NCBI GenBank assembly: GCA_001770855.1
Contig: MESE01000094.1
Coordinates: forward strand, 62,001-126,000
Direction of reading: 5' to 3'
Length of the DNA: 64,000 nt
Source of the DNA: Burkholderiales bacterium RIFCSPLOWO2_02_FULL_57_36
GTDB lineage: Bacteria; Pseudomonadota; Gammaproteobacteria; Burkholderiales; Burkholderiaceae_D
Position numbers and translations under genes: made by a program. This document shows positions 27,244 to 38,264 of this stretch, piece after piece (the first letter of the stretch is position 1; each line of letters starts with the position of its first letter). The notes beneath the pieces are model-generated. The model had not been told where the DNA came from and made no database searches. It was given only the letters and a program-made list of their open reading frames with translations.

Positions 27244-28263
27244 ATGACGCAAAACCCCAACGACGATCAGGATGATGATGCAGTATCGGATAATTTATCC
27301 GACTCGCCGCTTCATGCCGATAGCGATACGGATGCTGAGTTGGCGGAGGGGCGCGAAGGAAAAGAAACCGGTGTCACAATTTCGATCGACAACGTCGATG
27401 AATTGAAAACGGTATTGGCAGCGGAACTATCCACTGATACCACGCAACATTACCTGAATCAGATCGGTTTGCGGCCCTTGTTGTCCGTGTCGGAAGAAGT
27501 GCATTTTGCAACGCGGGCAAAGCAAGGGGATTTCAATTCGCGCCAGAAAATGATCGAGCACAATTTGCGGCTCGTGGTGTCGATTGCAAAGCACTATATC
27601 AATCGCAGCGTGGCGCTGCTGGATTTGATTGAAGAAGGCAATTTGGGCCTGATGCGCGCAATTGACAAGTTCGAACCAGAACGTGGATTCCGTTTTTCAA
27701 CCTATGCAACCTGGTGGATTCGCCAAAGCATCGAAAGAGCAATCATGAATCAGGCGCGTACGGTGCGCCTGCCGGTACACATGGTGCGCGAATTGAATCA
27801 GATCCTGCGTGCAAAATATCATCTCGAGGCGCAGCATCACGATGGCAAGGATGCAACTGCCGAGGATATCGCCTATCTGGTTGGGCGGCCGGTGGAAGAT
27901 GTGCAGGATATTCTTGCGTTGTCCGAACACGCCACATCGCTTGACGCACCACTCGACAATGATCCGCAGGCAAGTTTGATGGATATGTTGCCCGGCGATA
28001 GTGAGGATGGCCCCGATTCACGCGCCGAACATCATGAAATTACCGTGCTGGTGCGCGACTGGCTGGCCAAGATGCCAGACAAGCAGCGAATCGTGATTGT
28101 TCGCCGGTTCGGACTGGACAATGACGATCCCGCGACGCTCGAAGAACTGGCATCGGAAATGGGCGTCACCCGCGAGCGGGTACGGCAAATCCAGCAGGAA
28201 GCACTAGTGAAACTCAAGCGCGCATTGGCTGCACGCGGTGTAGGCAGGGACGCGTTGTTATGA
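27244..28263 (+). CDS. rpoS: RNA polymerase sigma factor RpoS
   Basis: Stationary-phase and general stress sigma factor, 339 residues. Region 1.2 to 2.4 is clear ([17 protein letters not shown], then [18 protein letters not shown] near residue 127, and [13 protein letters not shown] for -10 recognition). Region 3 contains [18 protein letters not shown]. Region 4.2, the -35 reader, is [19 protein letters not shown] at about 299-317. The acidic N-terminus (first 50 residues, many Asp/Glu) is usual. The rpoS promoter of other bacteria lies inside nlpD; I cannot place it here. The stop overlaps the start of the next gene by 4 bases. Confidence 0.97.
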   Translation: MTQNPNDDQDDDAVSDNLSDSPLHADSDTDAELAEGREGKETGVTISIDNVDELKTVLAAELSTDTTQHYLNQIGLRPLLSVSEEVHFATRAKQGDFNSRQKMIEHNLRLVVSIAKHYINRSVALLDLIEEGNLGLMRAIDKFEPERGFRFSTYATWWIRQSIERAIMNQARTVRLPVHMVRELNQILRAKYHLEAQHHDGKDATAEDIAYLVGRPVEDVQDILALSEHATSLDAPLDNDPQASLMDMLPGDSEDGPDSRAEHHEITVLVRDWLAKMPDKQRIVIVRRFGLDNDDPATLEELASEMGVTRERVRQIQQEALVKLKRALAARGVGRDALL

Positions 28264-29033
28264 TTCCGATTCTGGTGTTCGACATCGAAACGATTCCCGA
28301 TGTCCAGGGTTTGCGCGCACTGAACGGCCATCTTGTTACGCTGACCGATGGCGATGTCGCGGCAACCGCATTTGCCGCGCGTCGAGAAAAGACCGGTTCC
28401 GATTTCCTGCCGCATCACCTGCATCGGATCGCTGCGATTTCGTGCGTATTTCGGGACGATGAAGGATTTCGCGTTCGTTCCATTGGCGGGCCGGACGATC
28501 CGGAACAAAAGCTGGTACATGATTTTTTTCGCGTTATCGACAAGTATACGCCGCAGCTGGTTTCGTGGAACGGCGGCGGATTCGACTTGCCGGTATTGCA
28601 TTATCGAGCGCTTGTGCACGGTGTCGCGGCTTCGCGCTATTGGGAAATGGGCAATGAGGATCGCGACTTCAAATGGAACAATTATTTAAGTCGTTACCAT
28701 ACCCGGCATCTGGATCTGATGGACGTGCTGGCACTTTATACCGGGCGCGCGAACGCACCGCTCGACGATCTTGCAAAATTATGCGGCTTTCCAGGCAAGC
28801 TGGGCGTCGACGGGTCGCAGGTGTGGAATCTGTTTCAGGAAGGGCGGCTGCAGGATATCCGGAATTACTGCGAGACGGATGTCGTCAATACTTATCTGGT
28901 GTATTGCAGATTCCAGTTGATGCGCGGTGAAATGACACAATCTTCTTACGATGCCGAAATTTCGATGATCCGCTCTAGTCTTGCCGAGATGAGCGGGCCT
29001 CATTGGAAAGAATATCTGGCAGCGTGGCCGTAA
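28260..29033 (+). CDS. Predicted 3'-5' exonuclease, PolB-like DEDDy
   Basis: A 257-residue protein of the PolB-like predicted exonuclease family (DUF2319). The DEDD motifs are visible: Exo I FDIETIPD (Asp8, Glu10), Exo [14 protein letters not shown] (about residues 101-112) and Exo [16 protein letters not shown] with the catalytic Tyr/Asp (about 204-216). There is no polymerase domain. It starts inside the rpoS stop (4-base overlap), so it is translated from rpoS message and probably follows RpoS levels. A role in DNA or RNA maintenance in stationary phase is inference. Confidence 0.9.
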   Translation: MIPILVFDIETIPDVQGLRALNGHLVTLTDGDVAATAFAARREKTGSDFLPHHLHRIAAISCVFRDDEGFRVRSIGGPDDPEQKLVHDFFRVIDKYTPQLVSWNGGGFDLPVLHYRALVHGVAASRYWEMGNEDRDFKWNNYLSRYHTRHLDLMDVLALYTGRANAPLDDLAKLCGFPGKLGVDGSQVWNLFQEGRLQDIRNYCETDVVNTYLVYCRFQLMRGEMTQSSYDAEISMIRSSLAEMSGPHWKEYLAAWP

Positions 29034-29115
29034 CCCCGATCATCAACACGTTGTCTCCTTTTTGATTTGCACTTGATGCCGGTTTGAATGCAAGACCGGC
29101 AGTCTGATTTTTCCT

Positions 29116-30471
29116 ATGCCACACAATATCATCGATATCGAATCCCTTGACATGGAGGCCCGTGGCGTCGGTCACCTCAAAAATGAGGACGGCAGTTCCG
29201 GCAAGGTTATCTTCGTCGAGGGCGCGCTTCCGGGTGAACTGGTTAGCTTTCAATCCTTCCGCCGAAAGGCAAAATGGGAAGCAGCCACGCTGATTGAAGT
29301 TCACCGGGAATCGGCGTTGCGGGTAAAGCCGAAATGCATCCACTTCGGCATTTGCGGCGGCTGTGCAATGCAGCACCTGGAATCGTCCGCGCAAGTCGCG
29401 ACCAAGCAGCGCGTGCTCGAAGATAACCTGTACCACATCGGAAAAGTGAAACCCGGGCTTATGCTCAGGCCAATATATGGGCCGGACTGGGGTTACCGAT
29501 ATAGAGCACGCCTCTCGGTGCGCAACGTACCGAAAAAAGGTGGGGTGCTGATCGGTTTTCACGAACGAAAATCCTCGTTCATCGCCGACATGAAGTCATG
29601 CGAAATACTTCCACCCCATGTCTCTGCCATGCTGATTCCGCTGCGTCATCTGATCGCATCGCTATCGATTATCGACGAGATTCCGCAAATCGAGCTTGCA
29701 ATCGGCCAGAGTAAAACCGGGCCGGTTACGGTGCTGGTGCTCCGAATCATGGCGCCGCTTGTCGCGGACGACGAGGTGAAGCTGAAGGCGTTCGCGGATG
29801 CGTATCGGGTGCAGTGGTGGCTGCAGTCCAAAGGGCTGGACACAGCATTTCCGTTCTATCCCGCGGATACGAGATTGGAATACGAATTGCCCGAATTCGG
29901 CATCTCGATGCCCTTCAAGCCGACCGACTTTACCCAGGTGAATCACCAGATCAATCGGATCATGGTTATGCGGGCGCTGCGTCTTCTGGATGCGCGACCG
30001 GATGAGCGTGTGGCCGATCTTTTTTGCGGCATTGGAAATTTCACCTTGCCAATCGCGACACAGGTGCGCCAGGTGGTCGGTATCGAAGGCAGCACTACGC
30101 TGACGGATCGGGCCTTGCAGAATGCAAGAGAGAACGGACTGGAAAGCAAGGCAGCATTTTATTGCCGAAATCTGTTTGAAGTGACGGCGGATGATTTGCT
30201 TGAATTGGGAAAATTCGATCGGATGCTGATCGATCCGCCGCGGGAAGGCGCGATGGCGGTATGCCAGGCAATGGCTGATCTGAATGCCGTGCGGCCGGAG
30301 ATGCTGCCGAGTCGTATCGTATATGTTTCCTGCAATCCCGCGACTCTGGCGCGCGATGCAGCGCTATTGGTGCACTCGTCAGGTTACCGGTTGACGAAGG
30401 CTGGAGTGATCAACATGTTTCCGCATACTGCCCACGTTGAGTCGATTGCCGTATTCGAGCGCGATGCTTAA
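29116..30471 (+). CDS. rlmD: 23S rRNA (uracil-1939-C5)-methyltransferase RlmD
   Basis: RlmD methylates U1939 of 23S rRNA with S-adenosylmethionine. Length 451 residues. An N-terminal TRAM domain ([15 protein letters not shown], to about residue 60) is followed by the iron-sulfur Cys set C74, C80, C83 and C162. The SAM domain includes [13 protein letters not shown] (about residue 304) and the nucleophile Cys406 in [12 protein letters not shown]. It is 82 bases after the exonuclease gene and is closed by a strong terminator. Confidence 0.96.
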   Translation: MPHNIIDIESLDMEARGVGHLKNEDGSSGKVIFVEGALPGELVSFQSFRRKAKWEAATLIEVHRESALRVKPKCIHFGICGGCAMQHLESSAQVATKQRVLEDNLYHIGKVKPGLMLRPIYGPDWGYRYRARLSVRNVPKKGGVLIGFHERKSSFIADMKSCEILPPHVSAMLIPLRHLIASLSIIDEIPQIELAIGQSKTGPVTVLVLRIMAPLVADDEVKLKAFADAYRVQWWLQSKGLDTAFPFYPADTRLEYELPEFGISMPFKPTDFTQVNHQINRIMVMRALRLLDARPDERVADLFCGIGNFTLPIATQVRQVVGIEGSTTLTDRALQNARENGLESKAAFYCRNLFEVTADDLLELGKFDRMLIDPPREGAMAVCQAMADLNAVRPEMLPSRIVYVSCNPATLARDAALLVHSSGYRLTKAGVINMFPHTAHVESIAVFERDA

Positions 30472-30497
30472 TCTTTAAAACGCAATATTCATCCAAT

Positions 30498-30525
30498 AAA
30501 AAGCCGACTCGAAAGTCGGCTTTTT
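30498..30525. terminator. Bidirectional terminator between rlmD and the BI-1 gene
   Basis: AAAAAGCCGACT (30498-30509) pairs with AGTCGGCTTTTT (30514-30525) around a CGAA tetraloop. Both strands end in T runs, so it serves both convergent genes. Confidence 0.93.
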
Positions 30526-30541
30526 ATTAGTTCGAGTAGAG

Positions 30542-31234
30542 CTAGTCGCGTTCGCCGCCGAAAATTCCGAGTAACGACAGCAGGTGGGCAAAGATATTAT
30601 AGACACTCAGGTAAATACCAAGCGTGGCCGTAATATAGTTGGTTTCGCCGCCATTGATGATGCGCTGCACGTCATAGAGTATGAACGCGGAAAAAATTCC
30701 GATGGCTACAACCGATATGGTCAATTGAAGCGCCGGCAACTGCAAATAAATGTTGGCGACGGCAGCAACGATAATGACCAGAATGCCCATGAACAGCCAT
30801 TTCCCCAGTCCTGAAAAATCGCGCTTGGACACGGTTGCGACCGTTGCCATCGTTGCAAAAATCGCCGCCGTTCCGCCAAACGCGGTCATGATCAGCGATG
30901 CGCCGTTCGAAAATCCGAGAATATTGCCGATCAGGCGCGACAGCATCAATCCCATGAAAAAAGTAAAGCCTAGCAACAGCACGACACCCAAGCCCGAGTT
31001 TTTGGTTTTTTCAATGACATAGAAGAAGCCGAAGGCAATTGCGAGAAATGCAATGAGTCCCATAAATGGACTGCCTGAAAAAAATGTGAATTTAAACTGC
31101 ACGCCCAGCCATGCGCCAAGTATTGTCGGAATCATTGATATCGCCAGCAACCAATAGGTGTTGCGCATTACGCGATTTCGTACCGTAGCGACGTCAACGG
31201 ATGCACCGTAAGCTTGTTGCAATTTCTGATTCAT
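30542..31234 (-). CDS. Bax inhibitor-1/YccA family membrane protein
   Basis: A 230-residue inner-membrane protein with seven hydrophobic helices and the family's conserved C-terminal block (DVQRIINGGETNYITATLGIYLSVYNIFAHLL). Relatives include E. coli YccA, which interacts with the FtsH protease, and YbhL. The start ATG at 31234 has GGAGGA 4 bases upstream; longer versions of the frame are not supported. It is transcribed alone, leftward, divergent from ndk. The nearby hflK-hflC genes encode other FtsH regulators, but they are on a separate transcript 11 kb away. Confidence 0.92.
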   Translation of the reverse strand: MNQKLQQAYGASVDVATVRNRVMRNTYWLLAISMIPTILGAWLGVQFKFTFFSGSPFMGLIAFLAIAFGFFYVIEKTKNSGLGVVLLLGFTFFMGLMLSRLIGNILGFSNGASLIMTAFGGTAAIFATMATVATVSKRDFSGLGKWLFMGILVIIVAAVANIYLQLPALQLTISVVAIGIFSAFILYDVQRIINGGETNYITATLGIYLSVYNIFAHLLSLLGIFGGERD

Positions 31235-31411
31235 ATGTCCTCCAATATTGTTTTTAAGACTATGCTGGACAGCAGAATAACATGCATATGACTCAGAGGG
31301 GACGACCAAAGCCCCGTCCGAACCCTGAAAATAAGAGTCTGCCATGCACCGAAGTGTTTTCGCCATCCCATATACAGGGTGTTTCATGTTAAAATTAAAG
31401 GTTAGTTGAAG

Positions 31412-31432
31412 TCTTAACCAATGGTCTTAACC
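31412..31432 (+). repeat. Short direct repeats in the ndk leader
   Basis: TCTTAACC occurs at 31412-31419 and again at 31425-31432 (13-base period), and GGTTA just upstream (31400-31404) is the inverse. They lie 26 bases before the ndk start and could be a regulator site. No known motif matches. Confidence 0.3.
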
Positions 31433-31458
31433 CTTTCATTTTATTGGAGTTTTTACAG

Positions 31459-31884
31459 ATGGCAATCGAACGCACCTTGTCGATTATTAAACCGGACGCA
31501 GTCGCGAAAAACGTGATCGGCCAAATCTATTCCCGTTTCGAAAACGCGGGCTTGAAAATCGTCGCTTCGCGCATGACGCAATTGTCGCGCGCTGAAGCCG
31601 AGGGGTTTTACGCGGTGCACCGCGAGCGTCCTTTTTTCAACGACCTGGTCGGTTTTATGATCTCCGGACCGGTGATGGTGCAAGCATTGGAAGGCGAAAA
31701 TGCGATCGCCAAGAATCGGGATCTGATGGGTGCAACCGATCCTAAAAAAGCAGAAAAAGGCACGATTCGCGCCGATTTTGCCGACTCGATTGATGCCAAC
31801 GCGGTACATGGTTCGGACAGCCCGGAAACCGCCGCGACGGAAATCGCATATTTTTTCCCGGCCCTGAACGTTTATTCACGCTAA
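31459..31884 (+). CDS. ndk: Nucleoside diphosphate kinase
   Basis: Ndk moves the gamma phosphate from ATP to other nucleoside diphosphates through phospho-His. The 141-residue length is standard. The N-terminus [12 protein letters not shown], the central [16 protein letters not shown] and the active His117 in NAVHGSDS are all present. The ATG at 31459 has GGAG about 9 bases upstream; an earlier in-frame start at 31444 would lack this site. It is followed by rlmN after 65 bases. Confidence 0.98.
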   Translation: MAIERTLSIIKPDAVAKNVIGQIYSRFENAGLKIVASRMTQLSRAEAEGFYAVHRERPFFNDLVGFMISGPVMVQALEGENAIAKNRDLMGATDPKKAEKGTIRADFADSIDANAVHGSDSPETAATEIAYFFPALNVYSR

Positions 31885-31949
31885 TCCAGCGTCCGTTCAT
31901 TCCAAGCGATGTCTTTGCTTGAAGAGTGAGCGGCGGAAGAAATGGATAT

Positions 31950-33119
31950 ATGACGACTCTCACCAATCTGCTGGACCTCGATCCCGCGCAACTCATTGCT
32001 TATTGCGGTGAGTTGGGTGAGAAGCCGTTTCGCGCCAAGCAATTACAGCGCTGGATTCATCAGTTCGGAGCCAGCGACTTCAATGCAATGACGGATTTGG
32101 CCAAATCGCTACGCGACAAGCTGGCGGGTCGCGCCGTTATTTCCGCCCCCGCTGTGATCAGCGATCACACTTCCACCGATGGCACCAGAAAATGGCTGCT
32201 TGACGTCGGTGCGGGCAATGCCGTCGAAACTGTTTTCATACCCGAAGAAAATCGCGGTACGCTGTGTATTTCTACGCAAGCAGGTTGTGCCGTCAATTGC
32301 CGCTTTTGCTCGACCGGAAAACAAGGTTTCAGCCGAAATTTATCGGTCGGTGAAATCATAGGGCAACTATGGATGGCCGAATTCGCGATACGTAAAAGCA
32401 AGGGACTGGAGCCCGGACCCAAAGGCGAACGACAGATTACCAATGTCGTCATGATGGGCATGGGCGAACCACTGCTGAATTTCGAACCGACCGTGACCGC
32501 GATGAAGTTGATGCTCGACGACAATGCCTATGGCTTGTCGCGTCGGCGCGTGACCTTGTCAACCAGCGGCGTGGTGCCGATGATCGACAGGCTGGCGCAG
32601 GAGTGCCCGGTGGCGCTGGCGGTATCGCTGCATGCGTCGAACGATCAGTTGCGCGACGGCCTGATTCCATTGAATAAAAAATATCCGATTAGTGAACTGA
32701 TGGCTGCCTGCCGACGCTATCTCGACTATGCGCCACGGGATTTCGTCACGTTCGAATATTGCATGCTGGACGGGGTGAATGATTCGGATCTGCATGCGCA
32801 TGAATTGGTATCGCTGGTAAGAAATGAGCTGAATCCGGTTCCCTGCAAGTTCAATCTGATTCCCTTCAATCCTTTTCCCGAGTCGGGACTGACGCGCTCC
32901 AGCAATATCAGGATCAAGGCATTCGCCCAGGTATTGATTGATGCGGGGATAGTGACCACTATCCGCAAAACGCGCGGCGATGATATCGATGCGGCTTGCG
33001 GGCAGTTGGCGGGCGAGGTGCAGGACCGGACGCGGGTGCAGGAGCGCATGCAAAAAATGACGGAGTATCAGAATAAGTACGGCAAGAATTTTGGTCGAAT
33101 TGTGGAGGTTTCTGCATGA
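31950..33119 (+). CDS. rlmN: Dual-specificity RNA methyltransferase RlmN
   Basis: A radical SAM enzyme (389 residues) that makes 2-methyladenosine at 23S rRNA A2503 and tRNA A37. The iron-sulfur ligands are Cys113, Cys117 and Cys120 in CAVNCRFC. The MGMGEPLLN block follows at about 170-178, and the C-terminal Cys in DIDAACGQL is the second methyl-carrier Cys. The ATG at 31950 follows a purine-rich GGAAGAAATGGA. Its stop overlaps the pilW start by 4 bases, placing it at the head of a long operon. Confidence 0.97.
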   Translation: MTTLTNLLDLDPAQLIAYCGELGEKPFRAKQLQRWIHQFGASDFNAMTDLAKSLRDKLAGRAVISAPAVISDHTSTDGTRKWLLDVGAGNAVETVFIPEENRGTLCISTQAGCAVNCRFCSTGKQGFSRNLSVGEIIGQLWMAEFAIRKSKGLEPGPKGERQITNVVMMGMGEPLLNFEPTVTAMKLMLDDNAYGLSRRRVTLSTSGVVPMIDRLAQECPVALAVSLHASNDQLRDGLIPLNKKYPISELMAACRRYLDYAPRDFVTFEYCMLDGVNDSDLHAHELVSLVRNELNPVPCKFNLIPFNPFPESGLTRSSNIRIKAFAQVLIDAGIVTTIRKTRGDDIDAACGQLAGEVQDRTRVQERMQKMTEYQNKYGKNFGRIVEVSA

Positions 33120-33919
33120 GAATGACTGGGTTCAAATCAGCAGCCATGAGCGTCGTTGCGATTGTTTTTTTGATCGCGGGATGCGCATCTACCGAGCCGG
33201 CCGGTGGCGGGCAAGGCGAACTGAAAACCAGTTCCGACCAATCCGAGAATCAAAGGCGGGCGGAAACCCGGTTGCAACTGGCGATCGGATATTTTCAGCA
33301 AGGACAGTTTAATGTCGCACTTGATGAAATCAAGCAAGCGCTGCAAATAGAGCCCAATTATGCCGATGCATATAGTGTGCGCGGATTGATCTATATGGAA
33401 ATAGGCGAAACTGCTCTGGCCCAGGATAATTTTCAGCGTGCGATGAAACTGGCGCCGAACAATCCCGATCTGAGCAACAACTATGGCTGGTTCTTGTGCA
33501 AGAACGGACAGGAAAAACAGTCGATTGCCTATTTCGACGCGGCGCTCAGGAACCGGAGCTATCAATCTCCGGCCAAGGCGCTGAATAATGCAGGCGTATG
33601 CAGCATGAAAATAAAAGATTTTGTTGCCGCCGAAGGGTATTTGACGGAGGCATTCCGCCAGGAGCCGGGGAATCTCGACACCAACGCAAATCTGGCCAAA
33701 CTGCATTACACCCTTGGCGATTATCAGAAGGCGCGCTTTTACGTCAGCCGTGCTACCAAGGCGGATACCGTAAGCGCGGATCTCTTGTGGACGGCCATCA
33801 AAGTCGAGCGCAAGCTCAACAACCGGCCAGGCGAAAATAGTTTTGCGATTCAGTTGCGCCGCCGTCACCCCAACTCTCCGGAATTGGCAGCATATCTACG
33901 TGGGGCGTTCGATGAGTGA
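33116..33919 (+). CDS. pilW: Type IV pilus biogenesis/stability lipoprotein PilW
   Basis: A 267-residue outer-membrane lipoprotein with tandem TPR repeats, family PilF/PilW, which promotes assembly of the PilQ secretin. The signal ends in the lipobox IAGC (Cys about residue 23). TPR units cover about 50-250, for example [22 protein letters not shown] and [17 protein letters not shown]. The position between rlmN and rodZ is the standard one for this gene. It overlaps rlmN by 4 bases and the next gene by 8. No other pilus gene is in the window. Confidence 0.92.
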   Translation: MRMTGFKSAAMSVVAIVFLIAGCASTEPAGGGQGELKTSSDQSENQRRAETRLQLAIGYFQQGQFNVALDEIKQALQIEPNYADAYSVRGLIYMEIGETALAQDNFQRAMKLAPNNPDLSNNYGWFLCKNGQEKQSIAYFDAALRNRSYQSPAKALNNAGVCSMKIKDFVAAEGYLTEAFRQEPGNLDTNANLAKLHYTLGDYQKARFYVSRATKADTVSADLLWTAIKVERKLNNRPGENSFAIQLRRRHPNSPELAAYLRGAFDE

Positions 33920-34919
33920 TACGGCTAAGAATAAGTCGACGGGCAACGAAAAAAAAGAACATCGGCAAGAAGAAATTATCCACAATGAATTGTCGCCCGG
34001 GGCACAATTGTCGGCGCGGCGCCAGGCACTGAACTGGTCGATAGAGCAGGTCGCAAGTCAACTGAATTTGGCTCCGCGCCAGATTCAGGCAATTGAATCC
34101 GACAACTATGCTGCCTTGCCTGGAATGGCAAGTGCGCGCGGATTCATCCGCTCCTATGCCAAATTATTGAAGGTTGATGCGACTCCCTTATTGCAGATTG
34201 TTGCAAAGGAAGCGACAACTGCCGAGGATGCGGTGCCATTGCGGCGCGCATTACCTGCCATACGTTTTGCGGAAAGCCGTTTGTCGCCATCGGGGAAAAG
34301 CTCCTTGCTGGCGCGAGCCGCTTCCGTCTTGTTGCTGCTTCTCTTGCTGGTCGGAGGACTACTCATCACGCAGCAAATCGGTATGCATTCGATATTGCCG
34401 CCGTTTATGCAATTTGGAACAGTTAATAACCTGGGAGTCCTGCCTGCGTTCGGTACCGTGGAGACGGCGGCGAAAGAGGCGCCGGACACAACGAACGAAG
34501 CATATGCCGCTGCTGAAAAATATCCATCCGGTATCCGGTCGGGTTCGGATGAAAGCGATAATGTGAAAAAAAGCGATATCGCTTTCAATGACACCGCTGT
34601 AAATGACGCAGCATTCGCGATGCAGCCAGTGGCAGTCGAAAATACTGTCGTTGCACCTGTGGCTATTGCCAATGGAGACACAAAAAATCTGCTGACGTTA
34701 AAACTGCGCGAAGACTCATGGATTGAAATCACGCGGTCCGACAACAGCACCTTGGCTGCGGTGCTTCTCAAGGCGGGTACAACGGAATCATTCAAAATTA
34801 CCGGCCCGGTAGCGGTAATTATTGGCAATGCAACCGGGGTCGATGCGACATTGCGCGGCAAGCCGATTGTATTAAAACCTGATGCGAAAAATAATGTCGC
34901 CCGGTTAAACCTGAAGTAG
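33912..34919 (+). CDS. rodZ: RodZ-like protein: Xre-type HTH, one membrane helix, DUF4115
   Basis: 335 residues. A charged N-terminal 30 residues precede a Cro/C1-type helix-turn-helix (about 33-95: [20 protein letters not shown], then [13 protein letters not shown]). A basic linker and one membrane helix (about 133-153) follow, then a periplasmic linker and a C-terminal DUF4115 beta domain from about 252 ([13 protein letters not shown]). RodZ links the MreB cytoskeleton to the elongation machinery; in this layout the HTH binds MreB rather than DNA. The ATG at 33912 overlaps the pilW stop by 8 bases; the longer upstream frame would run deep into pilW and is rejected. Confidence 0.88.
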   Translation: MSDTAKNKSTGNEKKEHRQEEIIHNELSPGAQLSARRQALNWSIEQVASQLNLAPRQIQAIESDNYAALPGMASARGFIRSYAKLLKVDATPLLQIVAKEATTAEDAVPLRRALPAIRFAESRLSPSGKSSLLARAASVLLLLLLLVGGLLITQQIGMHSILPPFMQFGTVNNLGVLPAFGTVETAAKEAPDTTNEAYAAAEKYPSGIRSGSDESDNVKKSDIAFNDTAVNDAAFAMQPVAVENTVVAPVAIANGDTKNLLTLKLREDSWIEITRSDNSTLAAVLLKAGTTESFKITGPVAVIIGNATGVDATLRGKPIVLKPDAKNNVARLNLK

Positions 34920-34927
34920 GAGAAGGC

Positions 34928-36199
34928 ATGTCATCAGTGAAATTTCCAATCGTTTCCGGTCCGCTTGCAAGGCGCAACAGCAGGCATTCGGCAATCAGTT
35001 ACGGAAAACGGCGAGTTGCGGTTGGCGGCGGAGCGCCGGTGGTCGTGCAATCGATGACCAACACCGATACGGCGGATGTAATTGCGACTGCCATTCAGGT
35101 AAAGGAGTTGGCTGTCGCTGGTTCCGAGCTGGTGCGAATTACCGTCAATAATCCGGAAGCCGCAGCCGCGGTTCCTGCAATTCGCGAGCAGTTGGACCGA
35201 ATGGGTATCGATGTGCCGCTGGTTGGCGATTTTCATTACAACGGCCACAAGCTGTTGAATGACTATCCCGAGTGTGCAAAGGCACTTTCCAAATACCGGA
35301 TCAACCCCGGCAATGTAGGACAGGGGGCCAAGCGCGATATGCAATTCGTGCAAATGATTGAAGCGGCCTGCAAGTATGATAAACCGGTGCGCATCGGCGT
35401 CAACTGGGGCAGCCTGGACCAGACGCTGCTGGCACGCATCATGGATGAAAATGCGCAGCGCAGCACCCCGTGGAGTGCGCAAGCGGTAATGTATGAGGCT
35501 CTGGTCATGTCTGCGATTGAAAATGCGCAGCGGGCGGAAGAGGTCGGATTGGCCGGTGACCGGATTGTTTTATCATGCAAGGTTTCTGGAGTTCAAGACC
35601 TGATTGCGGTGTATCGCGAGCTGGCGCGCCGATGCGATTATCCGCTGCATCTCGGCTTGACTGAAGCGGGCATGGGAAGCAAGGGTATCGTCGCATCCAC
35701 CGCGGCGCTATCGGTGTTGCTGCAGGAGGGTATCGGAGATACCATCCGCATTTCACTTACTCCTGAGCCCGGCGGGGACCGCACCCGGGAAGTGCTTGTC
35801 GCCCAGGAAATCCTGCAGACCATGGGGTTGCGCAAATTTGCGCCGATGGTGATTGCGTGTCCGGGTTGCGGTCGCACGACGTCGACAGTGTTTCAGGAAC
35901 TCGCAGACAGAATTCAAACTTACCTGCGCGACCAGATGCCAGTGTGGAAAGTCCAGTATCCCGGCGTCGAAAGCATGAATGTCGCGGTGATGGGTTGCAT
36001 TGTAAATGGGCCGGGTGAATCCAAGCATGCCAATATCGGTATCAGCTTGCCTGGCACCGGCGAGTCTCCGGCGGCTCCGGTCTTCGTCGATGGAGAGAAA
36101 ACGATTACGTTGCGCGGGGACCGCATTGCCGAAGAATTCCAGGCGATCGTACTTGATTACGTCAAAAGCCACTATGGAAAACAAGCTGCCCTCATGTGA
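34928..36199 (+). CDS. ispG: 4-hydroxy-3-methylbut-2-en-1-yl diphosphate synthase
   Basis: IspG is the iron-sulfur enzyme of the MEP isoprenoid pathway that turns MEcPP into HMBPP. The 423-residue length matches the proteobacterial form. The 4Fe-4S ligands are Cys311 and Cys314 (CPGCGRT) and Cys357 ([11 protein letters not shown]). The N-terminal TIM barrel shows [12 protein letters not shown] and GDFHYNGH. It starts 8 bases after the rodZ-like gene, within the same operon. Confidence 0.98.
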   Translation: MSSVKFPIVSGPLARRNSRHSAISYGKRRVAVGGGAPVVVQSMTNTDTADVIATAIQVKELAVAGSELVRITVNNPEAAAAVPAIREQLDRMGIDVPLVGDFHYNGHKLLNDYPECAKALSKYRINPGNVGQGAKRDMQFVQMIEAACKYDKPVRIGVNWGSLDQTLLARIMDENAQRSTPWSAQAVMYEALVMSAIENAQRAEEVGLAGDRIVLSCKVSGVQDLIAVYRELARRCDYPLHLGLTEAGMGSKGIVASTAALSVLLQEGIGDTIRISLTPEPGGDRTREVLVAQEILQTMGLRKFAPMVIACPGCGRTTSTVFQELADRIQTYLRDQMPVWKVQYPGVESMNVAVMGCIVNGPGESKHANIGISLPGTGESPAAPVFVDGEKTITLRGDRIAEEFQAIVLDYVKSHYGKQAALM

Positions 36200-36236
36200 T
36201 CGCGGCACAAACAATTTGTAGTTAAGCCGTCAAAAA

Positions 36237-37586
36237 ATGTCAGAAAACAAGAAATCAGAAAAAATCGCCGGCGTGAAAGGGATGAACGATATCCTGCCCG
36301 CCGATGCTCCGCTGTGGGAGTTATTCGAAAACACCGTGCAAACGGTCTTGAAGAGCTACGGATACCAACAGATTCGCACGCCGATCGTTGAACCTACCGC
36401 GGTGTTTGCCCGCGGTTTGGGGCAAGTTACCGATATCGTCGAAAAGGAAATGTATTCCTTTACCGATTCGATGAACGGTGACCAGTTGACCTTGAGGCCG
36501 GAGAGTACCGCCGGCGTCGTGCGCGCGGTGCTTGAGCACAATCTTACCTACGACGGGCCGAAGCGGCTGTGGTATGCGGGGCCGATGTTTCGCCATGAAA
36601 GACCGCAGCGGGGACGCTATCGTCAGTTTCACCAAATCGGCGCGGAAGCGATCGGATTCACCGGCCCCGATATCGATGCCGAGTTGATCATGTTGTGCCA
36701 GCGCCTATGGGACGATCTCGGCCTGGATAACATCAGGCTTGAACTAAACTCGATCGGCAATGCCGACGAACGCAGTCGCCATCGTGCCGACCTGGTGGCC
36801 TATTTCGAGCAACACAAGGAACTGCTGGACGGCGATGCCCAGCGGCGTCTGCATTCGAATCCGCTGCGCATTCTGGATACCAAAAATCCCGCCATGCAAG
36901 AAATGGTGAATGGCGCACCAAAGCTTCTCGATTATCTGGAGGATGAATCACTAGGCCATTTTGAAGGCGTGCAAAAGATCCTGCGTCATAACAACATCCC
37001 GTTCACGATCAATCCGCGCCTGGTGCGCGGCATGGATTATTACAACCGTACCGTGTTCGAGTGGGTTACCGATCAACTGGGATCGCAAGGTACGGTATGC
37101 GGCGGCGGCCGCTACGATCCATTGGTGGAAATGTTTGGCGGCAAACCGACGCCTGCTTGCGGATTTGCCATGGGCGTCGAACGACTGCTGGAGTTGATGA
37201 AGGCGAGTGGAGAGCAATTCGCCCCCAATCAGTGCGATGTATATCTCGTGCATCAGGGCGACGCGGCACAGATGCAAGCGTCCGTGATTGCGGAAAGATT
37301 GCGCGATGCGGGACTCGATGTTGTGCTACATTGCGCATCGGCCGGTAGCGGCGGCGGCTGGAAGTCCCAAATGAAGAAGGCGGACGCCAGCGGGGCCGCC
37401 TATGCTGTCATCCTCGGCGAGGATGAAATGGCAAGCGGAGCTGCAACCGTCAAGGCAATGCGGTCGCTCGAAGGCGAGAATAATCAGGCTGCAGTTGTAT
37501 TTGCCGAAATTCCCGATTACCTGGTTGATCAAATCGTCGGGAATGACGATCACGATCATTCCGAACATATTCATTATCACCACTAA
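36237..37586 (+). CDS. hisS: Histidyl-tRNA synthetase with a His-rich C-terminal tail
   Basis: HisRS charges tRNA-His. Class II motifs are clear: motif 1 near [12 protein letters not shown], motif 2 [17 protein letters not shown] (about residues 117-133), the histidine loop [15 protein letters not shown] (about 263-277) and motif 3 [15 protein letters not shown]. The anticodon-binding domain covers about 340-430. The last 14 residues are unusual, [13 protein letters not shown]-like, with six His in 13 positions plus several Asp/Glu, extending past the normal C-terminus. No Shine-Dalgarno site is obvious at 36237, although [10 protein letters not shown] is the usual N-terminus for this group. 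Confidence 0.97.
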   Translation: MSENKKSEKIAGVKGMNDILPADAPLWELFENTVQTVLKSYGYQQIRTPIVEPTAVFARGLGQVTDIVEKEMYSFTDSMNGDQLTLRPESTAGVVRAVLEHNLTYDGPKRLWYAGPMFRHERPQRGRYRQFHQIGAEAIGFTGPDIDAELIMLCQRLWDDLGLDNIRLELNSIGNADERSRHRADLVAYFEQHKELLDGDAQRRLHSNPLRILDTKNPAMQEMVNGAPKLLDYLEDESLGHFEGVQKILRHNNIPFTINPRLVRGMDYYNRTVFEWVTDQLGSQGTVCGGGRYDPLVEMFGGKPTPACGFAMGVERLLELMKASGEQFAPNQCDVYLVHQGDAAQMQASVIAERLRDAGLDVVLHCASAGSGGGWKSQMKKADASGAAYAVILGEDEMASGAATVKAMRSLEGENNQAAVVFAEIPDYLVDQIVGNDDHDHSEHIHYHH

Positions 37587-37597
37587 ATTAGATCATC

Positions 37598-38248
37598 ATG
37601 GCATACGATCACGACGAACAAGAACAGCTGGATACGCTTAAGGCTTGGTGGAATCAGTACGGTAATCTGGTGACATGGTTGCTCATCATCGCGTTGAGCG
37701 TCTACGCGGGTTGGACCGGCTGGAATTATTACCAGCGCAATCAGGCAATACAGGCATCGCTACTGCATGAAGAATTGCAAAAAGCTGTTGCGGCAAAAGA
37801 CCAGGCCAAAGTACAGCGTGCAGCAACTGACATGCAAGACAAATTCGGTAGAACCGCTTACGCGCAAATGAGCGGCTTGGCGGCAGCCAAGGCGGCATTT
37901 GATGCGGGTGACCTGAAAACGGCCAAGGCTCAACTGCAGTGGGTCATCGACAATGGGCGTGACGATGAATACAAGGCGGTTGCCAAAATTCGCCTTGCAG
38001 GCATCCTTTTGGATGAGAAGGCCTATGACGATGGCCTGAAGCTGCTTTCCGGAGATTTCCCCGCAGCGTTTGCGAGCAACGTTGCCGATCGCAAGGGCGA
38101 TATCCTGATAGCTCAGGGAAAGGTCGAAGAGGCGCGTGCGGCGTATCAACTGGCTCTCGAAAAAACAGACCAAAAAAATCCGGGACGTCAACTCATTCAA
38201 TTAAAACTGGATGCGATCGGCGGTGCGGCCGCCAAACCGGCCGCTTAA
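37598..38248 (+). CDS. YfgM/UPF0070 family periplasmic TPR-like protein
   Basis: A 216-residue protein with a short cytoplasmic N-terminus, one membrane helix (about residues 24-44, VTWLLIIALSVYAGWTGWNYY) and a TPR-like helical periplasmic domain. E. coli YfgM is an ancillary partner of the SecYEG translocon and PpiD. The order hisS-yfgM-bamB-der is conserved across beta- and gammaproteobacteria. It starts 11 bases after hisS and ends 16 bases before bamB. Confidence 0.92.
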   Translation: MAYDHDEQEQLDTLKAWWNQYGNLVTWLLIIALSVYAGWTGWNYYQRNQAIQASLLHEELQKAVAAKDQAKVQRAATDMQDKFGRTAYAQMSGLAAAKAAFDAGDLKTAKAQLQWVIDNGRDDEYKAVAKIRLAGILLDEKAYDDGLKLLSGDFPAAFASNVADRKGDILIAQGKVEEARAAYQLALEKTDQKNPGRQLIQLKLDAIGGAAAKPAA

Positions 38249-38264
38249 AGAGCTAAGGAAAAAA

